A stretch of 64,000 nucleotides of DNA from Enhydrobacter sp. (GCA_026126105.1 JAHCJV010000027.1:1-64000), one strand, 5' to 3'. Positions 34,487 through 43,922 are shown, counted from the first letter of the stretch. Notes: generated from the sequence alone by a model not told the origin. Numbers and translations are program-made.

Positions 34487-37400
34487 CTACACGATGCGGA
34501 AGTCGCTCGACGCCAGGCCGGCGACGCCGCTGAGGGTCGCGACGGAGACGGCATCCGCACCGCTGCCGCCGGTCGCGTCCCAGTAGAGCGTGCCGAGCCG
34601 GCTGCCGGCGTTGTCGAAGATGAAGTAACCACCCGCGCCGCCGATCGCCGTGTCCTTGCTGTCGGCGTTCAGCACCGTGGGCGAACCGCCCGCGACCAGC
34701 CCGCCGCCGAAACCGGCTGCCGCGAATTCCAGGAAATCGGTGCCCGACGCGAAGTCTCCGATCTTGTCTCCGGCCTCGGCCAAGCTGCCGAACGCGAAGG
34801 TGTCGATGCCGAGGCCACCGGTCACCGAGTCAGCCCCGACGCCGCCGACCAGCCGGTCGTCACCGGCGCCGCCGACAAGGCTGTCCTTGCCGGCGCGGCC
34901 GTCCAGCACGTTGGCGCCGTCGTTGCCGACCAGGCCGTTGTCCAGAGCGTTGCCACCCGCGTTGATGGCGGCGCTGCCGCTCAGGCTCAGCTTCTCGACG
35001 AACTGCACGCCGTTGCCCGCCGCGAGGTCGAAGGACACCGAGCTGTAGACCCGGTCGACGCCGCCGGCGTCGACCATATCGGCCGGATTGCTCGTCACCG
35101 TCTCGAACACCCGATCGCCGAGATTGTCGACATAGTAGGTGTCGTTGCCGGCGCCGCCAGCCATCGTGTCCGCACCGGCCTTGCCGTCCAGCACATTGTT
35201 GCCGGCCGTGCCGAGCAGCGTGTTGTCGAGCGCGTTGCCGCGGCCGGACAGATCGCCGGTACCGGTCAGTGCCAGGTTCTCGACGAAGCGCACACCGGCG
35301 GAGGCATCGAGATTGAACGACATCGAGCTGTGAACCCAGTCCAGGCCGCCGCTGTCCGCCGCGCCCGAGGACTTGCTCACCGTCTCGTAGACGCGGTCGC
35401 CCGCGGCGTCGACGACGTAAGTGTCGTTGCCGGCGCCGCCCCACAGCGCATCGCTGCCCGCTCCGCCGTCGAGGCTGTCGTTGCCGGCACCGCCCCACAG
35501 CGTGTTGTTCTCGACGCTGCCCTTCAGGGTGTCGTCGCCGCCGCCGCCGACGGCGTCCTCGATGTGGGTCGTGGTGACCGCCGTCATGCCGGCGGTGATG
35601 GCCGAGACGATGTTGCTGCTGTCGCCGGTCAGCGTGACCACGGTCCCGCGGCCCAGCCCGCTCACGAGGCCCTGGTACACCGACTCGTAGCTGTTGGCGA
35701 TGGCGAAGATCGGAATGATGTTGGCCGCCTCGAGTGCCGACTTGACCTGCGGGATCAGCGGGTAGTCCTCGAGGGCGCCGTTGCCGGGTGTCTGGTTGTC
35801 GCCGTTGTTGGGCGTCGTGATCCCCCCCGCCGCGCCGTCGCCGGCCTGGTGATAGGGCGCATCGGTGAACAGAACGACGAAGCGCGCCGAGTCCGCCCGG
35901 TATCCGGTGTCGACGGCGTGCAGCGCCAACTGCATCAGGCCCTCGATCTGGGACTCAGGTTCGTCGGCACCGTTGCGGATGGCGAGAGCGTTGTAGGTCG
36001 AGCCCAGCGCCGTCGCGTCAGCCGTGAGGCCGAGCTCCAGCTTGTAGACCCACTCGCCCAGCGCGCCGAACGGCGAGACCGGCTTGTCGACGAACGATGT
36101 CACGCCGAAACGGCTGTCGACCTGAACGGTCCGCAGCGCAGCCACGATCTGCGGGACCAGCCCACGCACGTTGGCGATGTCGTCGCCGAACGAACCGCTG
36201 AGGTCCTGCAGGAACTGCACGTCGAGCGGCGCGGCGCTCGTCCCGCCTCCCTGCAAGTGGCAGATCTCGTTCTCGATCTCGCTTTCGGTCTCGCCGCTGA
36301 GATCGATGTAGCAATTGCCGGTTGCCTCGCTGGCATCGAGCGTGTCGTGGCCGAGGAAGTCCTCGATGTCGACCGCACCGCCCGCGACCTTGTACACGTC
36401 GTCGCCGGCACCGCCCGAAAGGGTGTCTTTCCCGGCACGCGAGATCAGCTCGTCGTCGCCGTCGCCGCCGAGCTCGAGGTCGTCGCCGCCGCCGCCGTCG
36501 AGCCGGTCGTCACCGCTGCCGCCCGACAGGCGGTTGCTGCCATCGTTGCCCACCGCCGAGTGCGCCCCGCCGGTCAACCGGATGTTCTCGATGTTGGCCG
36601 GGACCGCCACGAGATCGACGCTCGTCACCACGGTGTCGATGCCGCCGGCTACGTCCTCGACGACCACGTCGCCGGCGTTGTCGATGACATAGGTGTCGTT
36701 GCCGGCGCCGCCCTGCAGGATCTGGGAGCCCGCGCCTCCCGTGAGGACGTTGTCCAGGGCGTTGCCCGTACCCACCCGGTTGCTGCCCGAAATCTCCAGG
36801 TTCTCGACGTTGTCGGCCAGCGTGACGCTGAATGTCGCAACCGCGGTGTCCGTTCCGCCGCCGATTGCTTCCGTCACGATGTCGGAAGTCGCGCGCAGGA
36901 TATAGCGGTCGTCGCCGGCGCCGCCGATCAGCGTGTCGCCGCCTCGTCCGCCGTCGAGCGTATCGTTGCCGGCACCGCCCGTGATGACGTTCTTGCGGGT
37001 ATTGCCGGTACCGACATGAGCCGATCCGGTCAGGGTGAGGTTCTCCATCTCGCCGGCCGCAAGCGTGTAGTCGACCGAGGCGACGATCGTGTCGGTGCCG
37101 CCACCGCCCACCTCGACCACCGTGTCGAGCAGGCTGTCCACGGAATAGGTATCGTTGCCGGCGCCACCGATCATCGTGTCGTCGCCAGCCTTGCCGTCCA
37201 GGGTGTCGTTGCCGCTGGTGCCGGTCAGCACGTTGGCCAGCCCATTGCCGGTCGCGACACGGGCCGTTCCCGTCAGGGTCAGGTTCTCCACCTCGTCGGC
37301 CAGCGTGTAGTCGATCGAAGCCGTCACCGTGTCGGTGCCGCCACCGGCCGCCTCGACGACGACGTCGCCCCCGTTGTCGACGACGTAGCCGTCGTTGCCC

Positions 37401-39583
37401 AGGCCGCCGGTCATGGTGTCGGCGCCTCCGGCACCGTCCAGCGTGTCGTCGCCCGTCGTGCCGGTGAGGGCGTTGGCGAGCGCGTTGCCGGTCCCGTGGC
37501 GGGCCGTCCCCTTCAACACGAGGGCTTCGAGTTCCGCCCCCAGTACGTAGTCGATCGACGCGCGCACGGTATCGTAACCGCCGCCCGAGGCCTCGTTTAC
37601 AACGTCGCCCAGGTTGTCGACGAGATACGTGTCGTTGCCGAGGCCACCGCTCAGTTGGTCGGCTCCGGCGGCACCATCCAGCGTGTCGTTGCCGTTGGTA
37701 CCGGTGATACCGTTGTTGAGCCCGTTTCCGGTGCCGGCATGGGCGCCGCCGGTCAGAACGAGGTTCTCGACCTCGCTGGCAAGCACGTAGCCGATCGAGG
37801 CGTAGACTGTGTCGGTGCCACCGCCGGCTTGCTCGACCACGGAATCGAGGGCCGAGTTGACCACATAGCTGTCATCGCCGGCACCGCCGGTCATGACATC
37901 GTCGCCTGAGCCGCCGTCCAGCCAATCGTTACCCGCTTCGCCGTTCAGCGTATCGGTGCCGGCATTGCCTTCTATGGTGTCGTTGCCGCCGCCGCCGCTG
38001 ATCGTGTCGTCGCCGCCGAGGCCGAGAATGCTGTCGTCGCCGGCACCCACCGTGTGCACGCCGCCGTAGCCAACGCCGATCACGTCGTTGCCGCTGGTGC
38101 CGTAGATATTGTTGTCGGGCTGCCAGCTCGAGTCGGAGAACAGCACGTAGGCGCTCTCGCCCGTTCCCGGAGCGCCGATCATCAGGTCGGCCGTACTGTC
38201 GCCGTCGACGTCCGAGGTGATCGCCACCGTGGCGCCGGCCAGGCTGCCCGCGCTGCCGACGACCTTGGCGCCGCCGATTCCCTGAGCGACGAGAGCCAGG
38301 TCGACGGTTCCGCTGCCGCCGCCCCAGACGACATACGCGGCGCCGGCATGGACGCCGCCTTCGCCATTGTCGGGCGTGCCGATGACCAGGTCGTTCACTC
38401 CATCGCGATTGAGGTCCGCGCCACCGGCGACGGACAGCCGGGCAAGATCGCCCGGCTGCTCGGCAATGATCTTGTAGCCCCCGACGCCAGCAGCCACGTT
38501 GGCCAGGTCGACCTGGGCGGTCCCGCTCTTGCCGAAGACGACGTAGGCGCTGTTCGAGCCCGGCGCGCCGACCAGGATGTCGGCATTGCCGTCGCCGTTG
38601 ACGTCGCCGAGCCCGGCCAGCGCGGCGCCCGCCTGATCGCCGGCCATGCCCTTGATACGGAATCCGCCCGTCCCGGCCGTGATGCCGGCCAGCGACACGC
38701 TGGCCGTCGTGCTCTTGCCGAACACGACATAGGCCGCGCCGGACTGTGCTCCGCCGGCATCGCTGCCGTCCGCGCCGACCAGGATCTCGGCCTTGCCGTC
38801 GCCGTTCATGTCACCCACGGTGCCGACCACGCGGCCGACGCCGTCGCCCGCCGCCTCGCCGACGATCTTGAAGCCACCCGTGCCCGTGGCGACGTTGCTC
38901 AGCCGGACGACCGACTCGGACGACTTGCCCCAAACGACGTAGGCCGCGCCGGCGTCTGTCCCGCCGGCATCGTTGCCCGGGGAGCCGACGATGATCTCCG
39001 CCTTGCCGTCGCCGTTCAGATCGGCGATCGAGCCGAGCGCCGTGCCTGCCGCGTCACCGGCGGCCTCGCCTTTCATGACGAACCCGTCGCCATTGGCGGT
39101 GAACGGATCGCCAAGATCGACGCCCCCGGCCGCCCCTTGCCCCCAAACCACGAAGGCCGCACCGGCATCCGTCGCAGTGCCGTTCTCCATGCCGGGAGCA
39201 CCGATCAGCATCTCGCTGCGACCGTCGCTATTCAGGTCGGCGATCGACCCGACCGCCGCGCCCGCCCGGTCCCCGGCATGAACGCCATCGATGATCACGG
39301 TCGTCAGCGCGTCAGCCACCACGGTGCTGGTACCCGGCGTGGCGGCGCCGAGGTGGACGAAGACGCGCCCGGCGTCGACCGCCTTGTCATCGTCACCTGG
39401 CGCACCGAGAATGAAGTCGGGAACGGAGTCGCCATCGAGATCGGCGATGCCAGAAAGCCAGGCCGGACTCGGCGACGCTGATACAGTCTGGCTGAAATCG
39501 CCGCTCGCGTTCGGCAGGAAACGCACCGCCCGAACCGCGGCCAACGCGGCGCTGAGAGTGATTTTGGTTTGCGGAACGGGCAT
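34487..39583 (-). CDS. RTX protein with integrin-alpha-like propeller and integrin-beta-like A domain, 1698 aa
   Basis: ATG follows GGAGG by 6 nt; no signal peptide. Residues about 35-500 hold exactly seven FG-GAP repeats with calcium loops (for example ADLNGDGKAEIIVGSPG and GDVNGDGNADILVGAPG), the blade number of an integrin alpha propeller. About 505-1100 are RTX modules (ENLTLTGTARVATGNGLANV type). Residues 1121-1333 follow the integrin beta I-like domain: DLSGS (MIDAS D1127/S1129/S1131), DD at 1134-1135 (ADMIDAS), SFVDKPVSPF, DEPE at 1207-1210 (SyMBS/MIDAS), FTDAPYHQAGDG with D1241, DYPLIPQVKSALEAANIIPI and GDSSNIVSAI. RTX modules resume to the C-terminus, which ends like a type I signal. 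Predicted to be an extracellular calcium-dependent adhesin; the domain reading is from motif comparison by eye. Confidence 0.9.
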   Translation of the reverse strand: MPVPQTKITLSAALAAVRAVRFLPNASGDFSQTVSASPSPAWLSGIADLDGDSVPDFILGAPGDDDKAVDAGRVFVHLGAATPGTSTVVADALTTVIIDGVHAGDRAGAAVGSIADLNSDGRSEMLIGAPGMENGTATDAGAAFVVWGQGAAGGVDLGDPFTANGDGFVMKGEAAGDAAGTALGSIADLNGDGKAEIIVGSPGNDAGGTDAGAAYVVWGKSSESVVRLSNVATGTGGFKIVGEAAGDGVGRVVGTVGDMNGDGKAEILVGADGSDAGGAQSGAAYVVFGKSTTASVSLAGITAGTGGFRIKGMAGDQAGAALAGLGDVNGDGNADILVGAPGSNSAYVVFGKSGTAQVDLANVAAGVGGYKIIAEQPGDLARLSVAGGADLNRDGVNDLVIGTPDNGEGGVHAGAAYVVWGGGSGTVDLALVAQGIGGAKVVGSAGSLAGATVAITSDVDGDSTADLMIGAPGTGESAYVLFSDSSWQPDNNIYGTSGNDVIGVGYGGVHTVGAGDDSILGLGGDDTISGGGGNDTIEGNAGTDTLNGEAGNDWLDGGSGDDVMTGGAGDDSYVVNSALDSVVEQAGGGTDTVYASIGYVLASEVENLVLTGGAHAGTGNGLNNGITGTNGNDTLDGAAGADQLSGGLGNDTYLVDNLGDVVNEASGGGYDTVRASIDYVLGAELEALVLKGTARHGTGNALANALTGTTGDDTLDGAGGADTMTGGLGNDGYVVDNGGDVVVEAAGGGTDTVTASIDYTLADEVENLTLTGTARVATGNGLANVLTGTSGNDTLDGKAGDDTMIGGAGNDTYSVDSLLDTVVEVGGGGTDTIVASVDYTLAAGEMENLTLTGSAHVGTGNTRKNVITGGAGNDTLDGGRGGDTLIGGAGDDRYILRATSDIVTEAIGGGTDTAVATFSVTLADNVENLEISGSNRVGTGNALDNVLTGGAGSQILQGGAGNDTYVIDNAGDVVVEDVAGGIDTVVTSVDLVAVPANIENIRLTGGAHSAVGNDGSNRLSGGSGDDRLDGGGGDDLELGGDGDDELISRAGKDTLSGGAGDDVYKVAGGAVDIEDFLGHDTLDASEATGNCYIDLSGETESEIENEICHLQGGGTSAAPLDVQFLQDLSGSFGDDIANVRGLVPQIVAALRTVQVDSRFGVTSFVDKPVSPFGALGEWVYKLELGLTADATALGSTYNALAIRNGADEPESQIEGLMQLALHAVDTGYRADSARFVVLFTDAPYHQAGDGAAGGITTPNNGDNQTPGNGALEDYPLIPQVKSALEAANIIPIFAIANSYESVYQGLVSGLGRGTVVTLTGDSSNIVSAITAGMTAVTTTHIEDAVGGGGDDTLKGSVENNTLWGGAGNDSLDGGAGSDALWGGAGNDTYVVDAAGDRVYETVSKSSGAADSGGLDWVHSSMSFNLDASAGVRFVENLALTGTGDLSGRGNALDNTLLGTAGNNVLDGKAGADTMAGGAGNDTYYVDNLGDRVFETVTSNPADMVDAGGVDRVYSSVSFDLAAGNGVQFVEKLSLSGSAAINAGGNALDNGLVGNDGANVLDGRAGKDSLVGGAGDDRLVGGVGADSVTGGLGIDTFAFGSLAEAGDKIGDFASGTDFLEFAAAGFGGGLVAGGSPTVLNADSKDTAIGGAGGYFIFDNAGSRLGTLYWDATGGSGADAVSVATLSGVAGLASSDFRIV

Positions 39584-39744
39584 CGGGAGCCTCCGGAGCT
39601 TGCAATGGAGGTCGCTTAGGCCCCGAACCTGAACGCAAGCTGAAGGGCTTTCCGCGGCCGGTGCGCGGATCGTCGCGGCGGGGGTCTATCGCCAGAACGG
39701 CCAATAGCGAGATAGGCTTCGGGGCTGAGAAGAAGGAGCGCGCC

Positions 39745-40368
39745 ATGGCAGAGAAGGTCTGGGAGCTGAGCGGCCAGTACATGGAAAGCTGCAACTGCGA
39801 CTATCTCTGCCCCTGCATCTACACCAACCCGCAGGAAGCGGCGACGCACGAGCATTGCTACGCGCTCATGGTCTACCGCATCGATCGCGGCCGCAGCGGT
39901 GGCGTTTCACTGGACGGCCTGAAGTTCGCGCTCGTCATCCGCTCCGAACGGGTGATGTCCGACGGCGGCTGGGTCTTCGGCGTCGTCGTCGACGAGAATG
40001 CGAGCGAGGCGCAACGCACGGCGCTCGCGCGGATCGTGAGTGGCGAGGCCGGCGGCCCGCCGCAGATGATCCGCGACAACCTGGTGAAGGAGTTCCGCGG
40101 CGTCGAATACAAGCCCATCGAGTTCACGGCCGACGGCCTGAGGCGTGTGACCGATATCCCGGGCGTGCTGGCCTTCGAGATCGAGGGCGTCGCCTCGCGC
40201 AATCGCTCGGGCGAGCCGTTCTACATCGACAACACCGCCCATCCCGCCAATCGCCGGCTCGCCCTCGCGCGGTCGAAGAAGACCGAGGTGCGGGGGTTCG
40301 GCCTCTCGCTCAGCCTCCTGGGCAAGGGCAACAACGGGCATTTCGCGCCGTTCGCCTGGGCTGCCTGA
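39745..40368 (+). CDS. DUF1326 domain protein
   Basis: A 207-aa protein with the DUF1326 opening WELSGQYMESCNCDYLCPCI. The CNC/CPC cysteine cluster is probably a metal or disulfide site. Later features are GGVSLDGLKFALVIRSERV and the end GLSLSLLGKGNNGHFAPF. The ATG at 39745 has AAGGAG 6-7 nt upstream. The family's reaction is unknown. Its stop is directly followed by the DUF2182 gene, a pairing seen in many proteobacteria and actinobacteria, so the two probably form one functional unit. Confidence 0.92.
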   Translation: MAEKVWELSGQYMESCNCDYLCPCIYTNPQEAATHEHCYALMVYRIDRGRSGGVSLDGLKFALVIRSERVMSDGGWVFGVVVDENASEAQRTALARIVSGEAGGPPQMIRDNLVKEFRGVEYKPIEFTADGLRRVTDIPGVLAFEIEGVASRNRSGEPFYIDNTAHPANRRLALARSKKTEVRGFGLSLSLLGKGNNGHFAPFAWAA

Positions 40369-41127
40369 TTGGACCTGCTGCCGCGTCAGCGCGTCGTGAC
40401 TGTCGCCGCGCTGGCGGCCGTCGTCGCCCTCGCCTGGTTATATCTTCTCCTCGCCGCGGCCGAGATGGAGGTCGCGATGGCCGGCATGGACCGCACCATG
40501 GTCATGCCGCCCAAGGATGCGGTCGAGCTGCTCCTGTTGTTCGCCATGTGGTGGGTGATGATGGTGGGCATGATGCTGCCCAGCGCCGCGCCCATGATCC
40601 TGACCTTTGCCAGCGTCAACCGGAACCGCCGGGCGCGTGGTCAGCCCTACGTGCCGACCGCCCTGTTCGCGGCAGGCTATCTGCTGGTCTGGGGCGGCTT
40701 CAGCGTCGCCGCCACCCTCGCCCAATGGGCCCTCGAGAGGGTGGCGCTGCTCTCCGCCATGGACATGGCGACCGACAGCCGCCTGCTCGGCGGTTTGCTG
40801 TTCCTCGCCGCCGGCCTCTACCAGTTCACGCCGCTCAAGCAGGCCTGCCTGCGCCTGTGCTGGTCGCCGCTCGACCTGATCGCCAACCACTGGCGGGACG
40901 GCTCCGGCGGCGCCCTGCGAATGGGTGCGACTCACGGGCTCTACTGCCTGGGCTGCTGCTGGGTCCTGATGTTGTTGCTCTTCGTCGGCGGCGTGATGAA
41001 CCTTCTCTGGGTCGCCGCCCTGAGCATCGTGGTCCTGATCGAGAAGCTCATGCCGGGACCGTGGATCAGCCGCATCGGCGGCGTGCTGCTGGCCGCCTAT
41101 GGCATCTGGCTGCTGGCGACAGGGTAG
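40369..41127 (+). CDS. DUF2182 integral membrane protein
   Basis: A 252-aa polytopic protein beginning at TTG immediately after the TGA of the DUF1326 gene, so translation is coupled. Characteristic Met-rich helices include FAMWWVMMVGMMLPSAAPMI and GCCWVLMLLLFVGGVMNLLW, with QFTPLKQACLRLC between them. The Met, Cys and His residues in the membrane suggest handling of a soft metal such as copper, but this is an inference. The last 31 nt overlap the 3' end of the opposite L,D-transpeptidase gene. Confidence 0.92.
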   Translation: MDLLPRQRVVTVAALAAVVALAWLYLLLAAAEMEVAMAGMDRTMVMPPKDAVELLLLFAMWWVMMVGMMLPSAAPMILTFASVNRNRRARGQPYVPTALFAAGYLLVWGGFSVAATLAQWALERVALLSAMDMATDSRLLGGLLFLAAGLYQFTPLKQACLRLCWSPLDLIANHWRDGSGGALRMGATHGLYCLGCCWVLMLLLFVGGVMNLLWVAALSIVVLIEKLMPGPWISRIGGVLLAAYGIWLLATG

Positions 41128-41873
41128 GTGCTGCGACCTGCACACGCCTCACCCGACGGGCGCGCCTGGCGCGAGCCCGCATTTGAAAGCTTGACGGGAA
41201 TCGGTGCCGGCAGCATGACGGAGAACGTCGAGCCGCGCGAGATCATCTCGTCCACGGCGGCCAGCGGGACGTCGAGCGCCCACGACGCGAGTTGGCGCGC
41301 CTCCTCTACCCGCACGCAGCCGTGACTGAGAGCCCGGTCGTCACGCTTGAAGAGACTTCTGTCGTTGGTGTCGTGAAGATAGATCAGCTGGTCGTTGTCG
41401 AGCTCGAACAGGATCCGCCCCAGCGGGTTGCGCGGTCCCGGCGGCGTGTAGCGCGCCCCTTCGTTGCGGATCATCGCGGGAGTCGGCGTCCACGACGGGT
41501 TGAACTTGACGGCGTACATGTTGGAGGTGAGTTCGGGCGTCGGCGTGCCGGGCCGACCGACGATGACCCTGCTGCGAAAGACCGGAAGTCCATCCTGCAG
41601 GGCGACGAGCTCGAACGCGGCGATGTCGACCAGGACCGACTTTCCGGGCGCAGGAACAGGTCGGGTGCCGGAACCCTCGTGAAGGCTGGCCTCCGCGAGA
41701 GGAGGCGCGGCGCCCCGGATCGGTCGATCGTCCGTCGTACAGGCCAGAGCGAGAAAGGCGACACCGGTAGCGGCCAGCAGTCGTACGAAGTATGCAGGGA
41801 GCGAGCGATTCGTCCGCGGTGTCGACATCGCGCGGTTTGCGTCCACGGTTGGTCCAGCCGTCGGCAAGCTCAT
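41097..41873 (-). CDS. L,D-transpeptidase (YkuD family)
   Basis: A 243-258 aa envelope enzyme that crosslinks peptidoglycan peptides or attaches proteins to them. The active-site signature is HDTNDRSLFKRDDRALSHGC, followed directly by VRV, with the nucleophilic Cys in SHGC. The N-terminus has a signal with a lipobox-like end (FLALAC). The start is uncertain: ATG 41873 sits directly against GGGAGG, a TTG at 41867 has the right spacing, and ATG 41828 gives a tidier signal peptide. The catalytic domain is preceded by SVLVDIAAFELVALQDGLPV, the usual first strands. The 3' end overlaps the DUF2182 gene antisense by 31 nt. Confidence 0.92.
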   Translation of the reverse strand: MSLPTAGPTVDANRAMSTPRTNRSLPAYFVRLLAATGVAFLALACTTDDRPIRGAAPPLAEASLHEGSGTRPVPAPGKSVLVDIAAFELVALQDGLPVFRSRVIVGRPGTPTPELTSNMYAVKFNPSWTPTPAMIRNEGARYTPPGPRNPLGRILFELDNDQLIYLHDTNDRSLFKRDDRALSHGCVRVEEARQLASWALDVPLAAVDEMISRGSTFSVMLPAPIPVKLSNAGSRQARPSGEACAGRSTYPVASSQMP

Positions 41874-42036
41874 CCTCCCGGAAGCGACGACGGTCTCGCC
41901 GGAAGAGCCAGACGATCGTCGCCGCGGATCGGCCTACGTAATACCCCGTAGTTGGGCCGGTACAAGCAACCCGCTAGAAACGAACGCCCCCGACCTGCGA
42001 CGGCACCCATGAATGCCGCGCCATCTCAGAGTGAGA

Positions 42037-42225
42037 ATGCGCACCAATTTCCTGTTCAGATGTCCGCGCTTCGGGTTGCTGGTCCAAGGCAGCGTCACGG
42101 ATGCGGCGCTCCCACCGGTGGGAGTATCGATGCCCTACGACTGTCCGGCCTGCGGCACCATGCATCTCGTTGATCCGAGAAAGTCGGAAGGCCCCGAGAT
42201 CAGATCGCGGCCGGACACAGACTGA
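42037..42225 (+). CDS. Small CxxC protein, 62 aa
   Basis: A short ORF opening MRTNFLFRCPRFGLLVQG and later YDCPACGTMHLVDPR. A Cys in FRCP plus the CPAC pair and a His suggest a half zinc ribbon. Many alphaproteobacteria carry small proteins with this FLFRCP...GxxVQG...CxxCxxxHLV pattern; function unknown. The ribosome site is weak and a GTG at 42031 is an alternative start. The 41874-42036 gap upstream shows nothing else. Confidence 0.55.
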   Translation: MRTNFLFRCPRFGLLVQGSVTDAALPPVGVSMPYDCPACGTMHLVDPRKSEGPEIRSRPDTD

Positions 42226-42352
42226 CTTCGAAGCGGACGAGCGATGTCGAGAGCCCCCGGAACGGGCATCGACGTGATCGCTTTCCGGGCTTCCTTCGGC
42301 TGCCCCGCGCCTCCGCGAAGAAGGCGCAGGCCGTTATCTCGGTCGCGGCTCT

Positions 42353-42880
42353 TCAGGCCGCGGCCTTGACCTCGATGGTCTTCGCCGCCGTGGAGGCTTC
42401 CGGAGTCTTCGGCAGCGTGACCGTGAGAACGCCCTGCTTGACGCTGGCCTCGATCTTGTCGCGATCGACGCCCTCTGGCAGGGGGAAGCTGCGCTCGAAC
42501 GAGCCGAACTCGCGCTCGCTGAGGTGATAGCCCTCTTGCTTCTCTTCCTTCTCGGACTTGCGCTCGCCCTTGATCGATAGCGAGCCGTTCACGACCTTCA
42601 CCTCGATGTTCTTCTCGTCGAAGCCGGGCACGTCGGCGGTAAGCTCGTAGGCCTTGTCCTTCTCGACGATGTCGACGGCAAGGCTCATGCCCGTCATCGG
42701 CCGCCGGAAGAACGGCTCCTCGAACAGGCCGCGGCGCGACGGCCACAGGCCCGGAAAGCCGAAGTCATCGAACAACCGGTCGACCTCGCGGCGCAGGGTT
42801 TCCATCGGGTGCCGCGCGGCGGTGACCGCGGACCTGGACTTCTCTTCGACCTTGGCGGGAGTCTGAGTTGTATCAGCCAT
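42353..42880 (-). CDS. Hsp20/alpha-crystallin small heat-shock protein
   Basis: A 175-aa chaperone. The N-terminal arm (METLRREVDRLFDDFGF) and the alpha-crystallin core (DIVEKDKAYELTADVPGFDE, EVKVVNGSLSIKGERKSEKE, FERSFPLPEGVDRDKIEASV, GVLTVTLPKTPEA) are complete. It holds unfolding proteins in large oligomers. The start has AAAGGAG about 7 nt upstream. It is divergent from a BON-domain gene, together a stress-response neighbourhood. Confidence 0.96.
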   Translation of the reverse strand: MADTTQTPAKVEEKSRSAVTAARHPMETLRREVDRLFDDFGFPGLWPSRRGLFEEPFFRRPMTGMSLAVDIVEKDKAYELTADVPGFDEKNIEVKVVNGSLSIKGERKSEKEEKQEGYHLSEREFGSFERSFPLPEGVDRDKIEASVKQGVLTVTLPKTPEASTAAKTIEVKAAA

Positions 42881-43009
42881 GGCAAGTCTCCTTTCCAGTT
42901 TTCACCGCGCGCTTTCTCGCCGAGACGTTCTTCGTTCGCGTTGACCCAGATCAATTCGCTGCAATTTCTTCGAGGGTAAGCTGGCGCCCACCTTTCCGAG
43001 GAGACCGTC

Positions 43010-43657
43010 ATGGACGATATCGCTCTCAGGAACGACGTGCTGGAAGAGCTCGAGTTCGAGCCGAGCGTGTACGCTGCCCATATTGGCGTGGCCGTCAGCC
43101 ACGGCATCGTCACCCTGACCGGCCACGTCGGCAGCTTCGCGGAGAAAGCCGCGGTCGAACGCGCCGTCGGCCGCATCCGCGGCGTGCGCGGCATTGCCCA
43201 GGAATTGGAGGTGCGCCTGCCCGCCAACCGCAAGACGCATGACGACGAGATCGCCGAGCGCGCCCTGAAGATCATCGCCTGGGACACGACGATTCCCGCC
43301 GACCGCGTCCAGGTGACGGTCGAGAACGGATGGGTGAAGCTGCGCGGCACCGTCGACTGGGATTTCCAGAGGCAGGCCGCCGCCAATGCGGTGCACCAAC
43401 TTTCCGGTGTGATGGGTTTGACGAACGAGCTGACAGTCGGGCAGAGCGCGAACGCGACCGACGTCAAGCTGCGGATCGAGAAAGCGCTGAAGCGCGCCGC
43501 CGAGCTCGACGCCGCCCATATCCGGGTCGGCGTGGTGGGCGGCAGGGTGACGCTGGACGGCAAGGTGCACAGCCTGCAGGAACGCACCGCCGCGCAACGG
43601 GCGGCGTGGTCGGCGCCCGGCGTTCACGTTGTCGAAGACCGGATCAGGGTCGAGTAG
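43010..43657 (+). CDS. Triple BON-domain protein (OsmY-like)
   Basis: A 215-aa protein of three consecutive BON domains, each with the pattern DDIALRNDVLEELEFEP / HIGVAVSHGIVTLTGHVGSF / VERAVGRIRGVRGIAQELEV. They lie near residues 1-70, 78-145 and 148-215. BON domains bind phospholipid and stabilise membranes under osmotic stress. There is no evident signal peptide, so this member may be cytoplasmic, as is common for the three-BON form next to Hsp20. It starts after GAGGAGACC. A ChaB-like gene follows 16 nt after the stop. Confidence 0.93.
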   Translation: MDDIALRNDVLEELEFEPSVYAAHIGVAVSHGIVTLTGHVGSFAEKAAVERAVGRIRGVRGIAQELEVRLPANRKTHDDEIAERALKIIAWDTTIPADRVQVTVENGWVKLRGTVDWDFQRQAAANAVHQLSGVMGLTNELTVGQSANATDVKLRIEKALKRAAELDAAHIRVGVVGGRVTLDGKVHSLQERTAAQRAAWSAPGVHVVEDRIRVE

Positions 43658-43673
43658 AGTCCCGGAGGCCAAG

Positions 43674-43922
43674 ATGCGCGACCAGCCGAACCAGGCAGCC
43701 CCCTACCCGACGCCGGAGTCCCTGCCGCCGGCAATCCGGGCCGATCTGCCTCCCCAGGCCCACCGGCTCTACTTCGACGCCTTCACCAGCGCGTGGCAGC
43801 GCTACGCCGACTACGCCGACCGCGAGCCGTTCTGTCACCGCGTCGCCCGATCGGCGGTAAGATCCCACCAGCGATCTCTCGTCAGCCGCTTTTCGGAGGC
43901 GCGCCGTCGTCCGGTTGCGTGA
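43674..43922 (+). CDS. ChaB-like small protein, 82 aa
   Basis: The core SLPPAIRADLPPQAHRLYFD then AFTSAWQRYAD fits the ChaB pattern (LPxxVRxxLPxHAQxIYxxAFNxAWxxY). ChaB was named for a link to cation transport, but its function is unclear. The ATG at 43674 has GGAGG about 5 nt upstream. It is probably co-transcribed with the BON gene. The basic C-terminus (RSHQRSLVSRFSEARRRP) may contact nucleic acid. Moderate certainty for the family. Confidence 0.65.
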   Translation: MRDQPNQAAPYPTPESLPPAIRADLPPQAHRLYFDAFTSAWQRYADYADREPFCHRVARSAVRSHQRSLVSRFSEARRRPVA

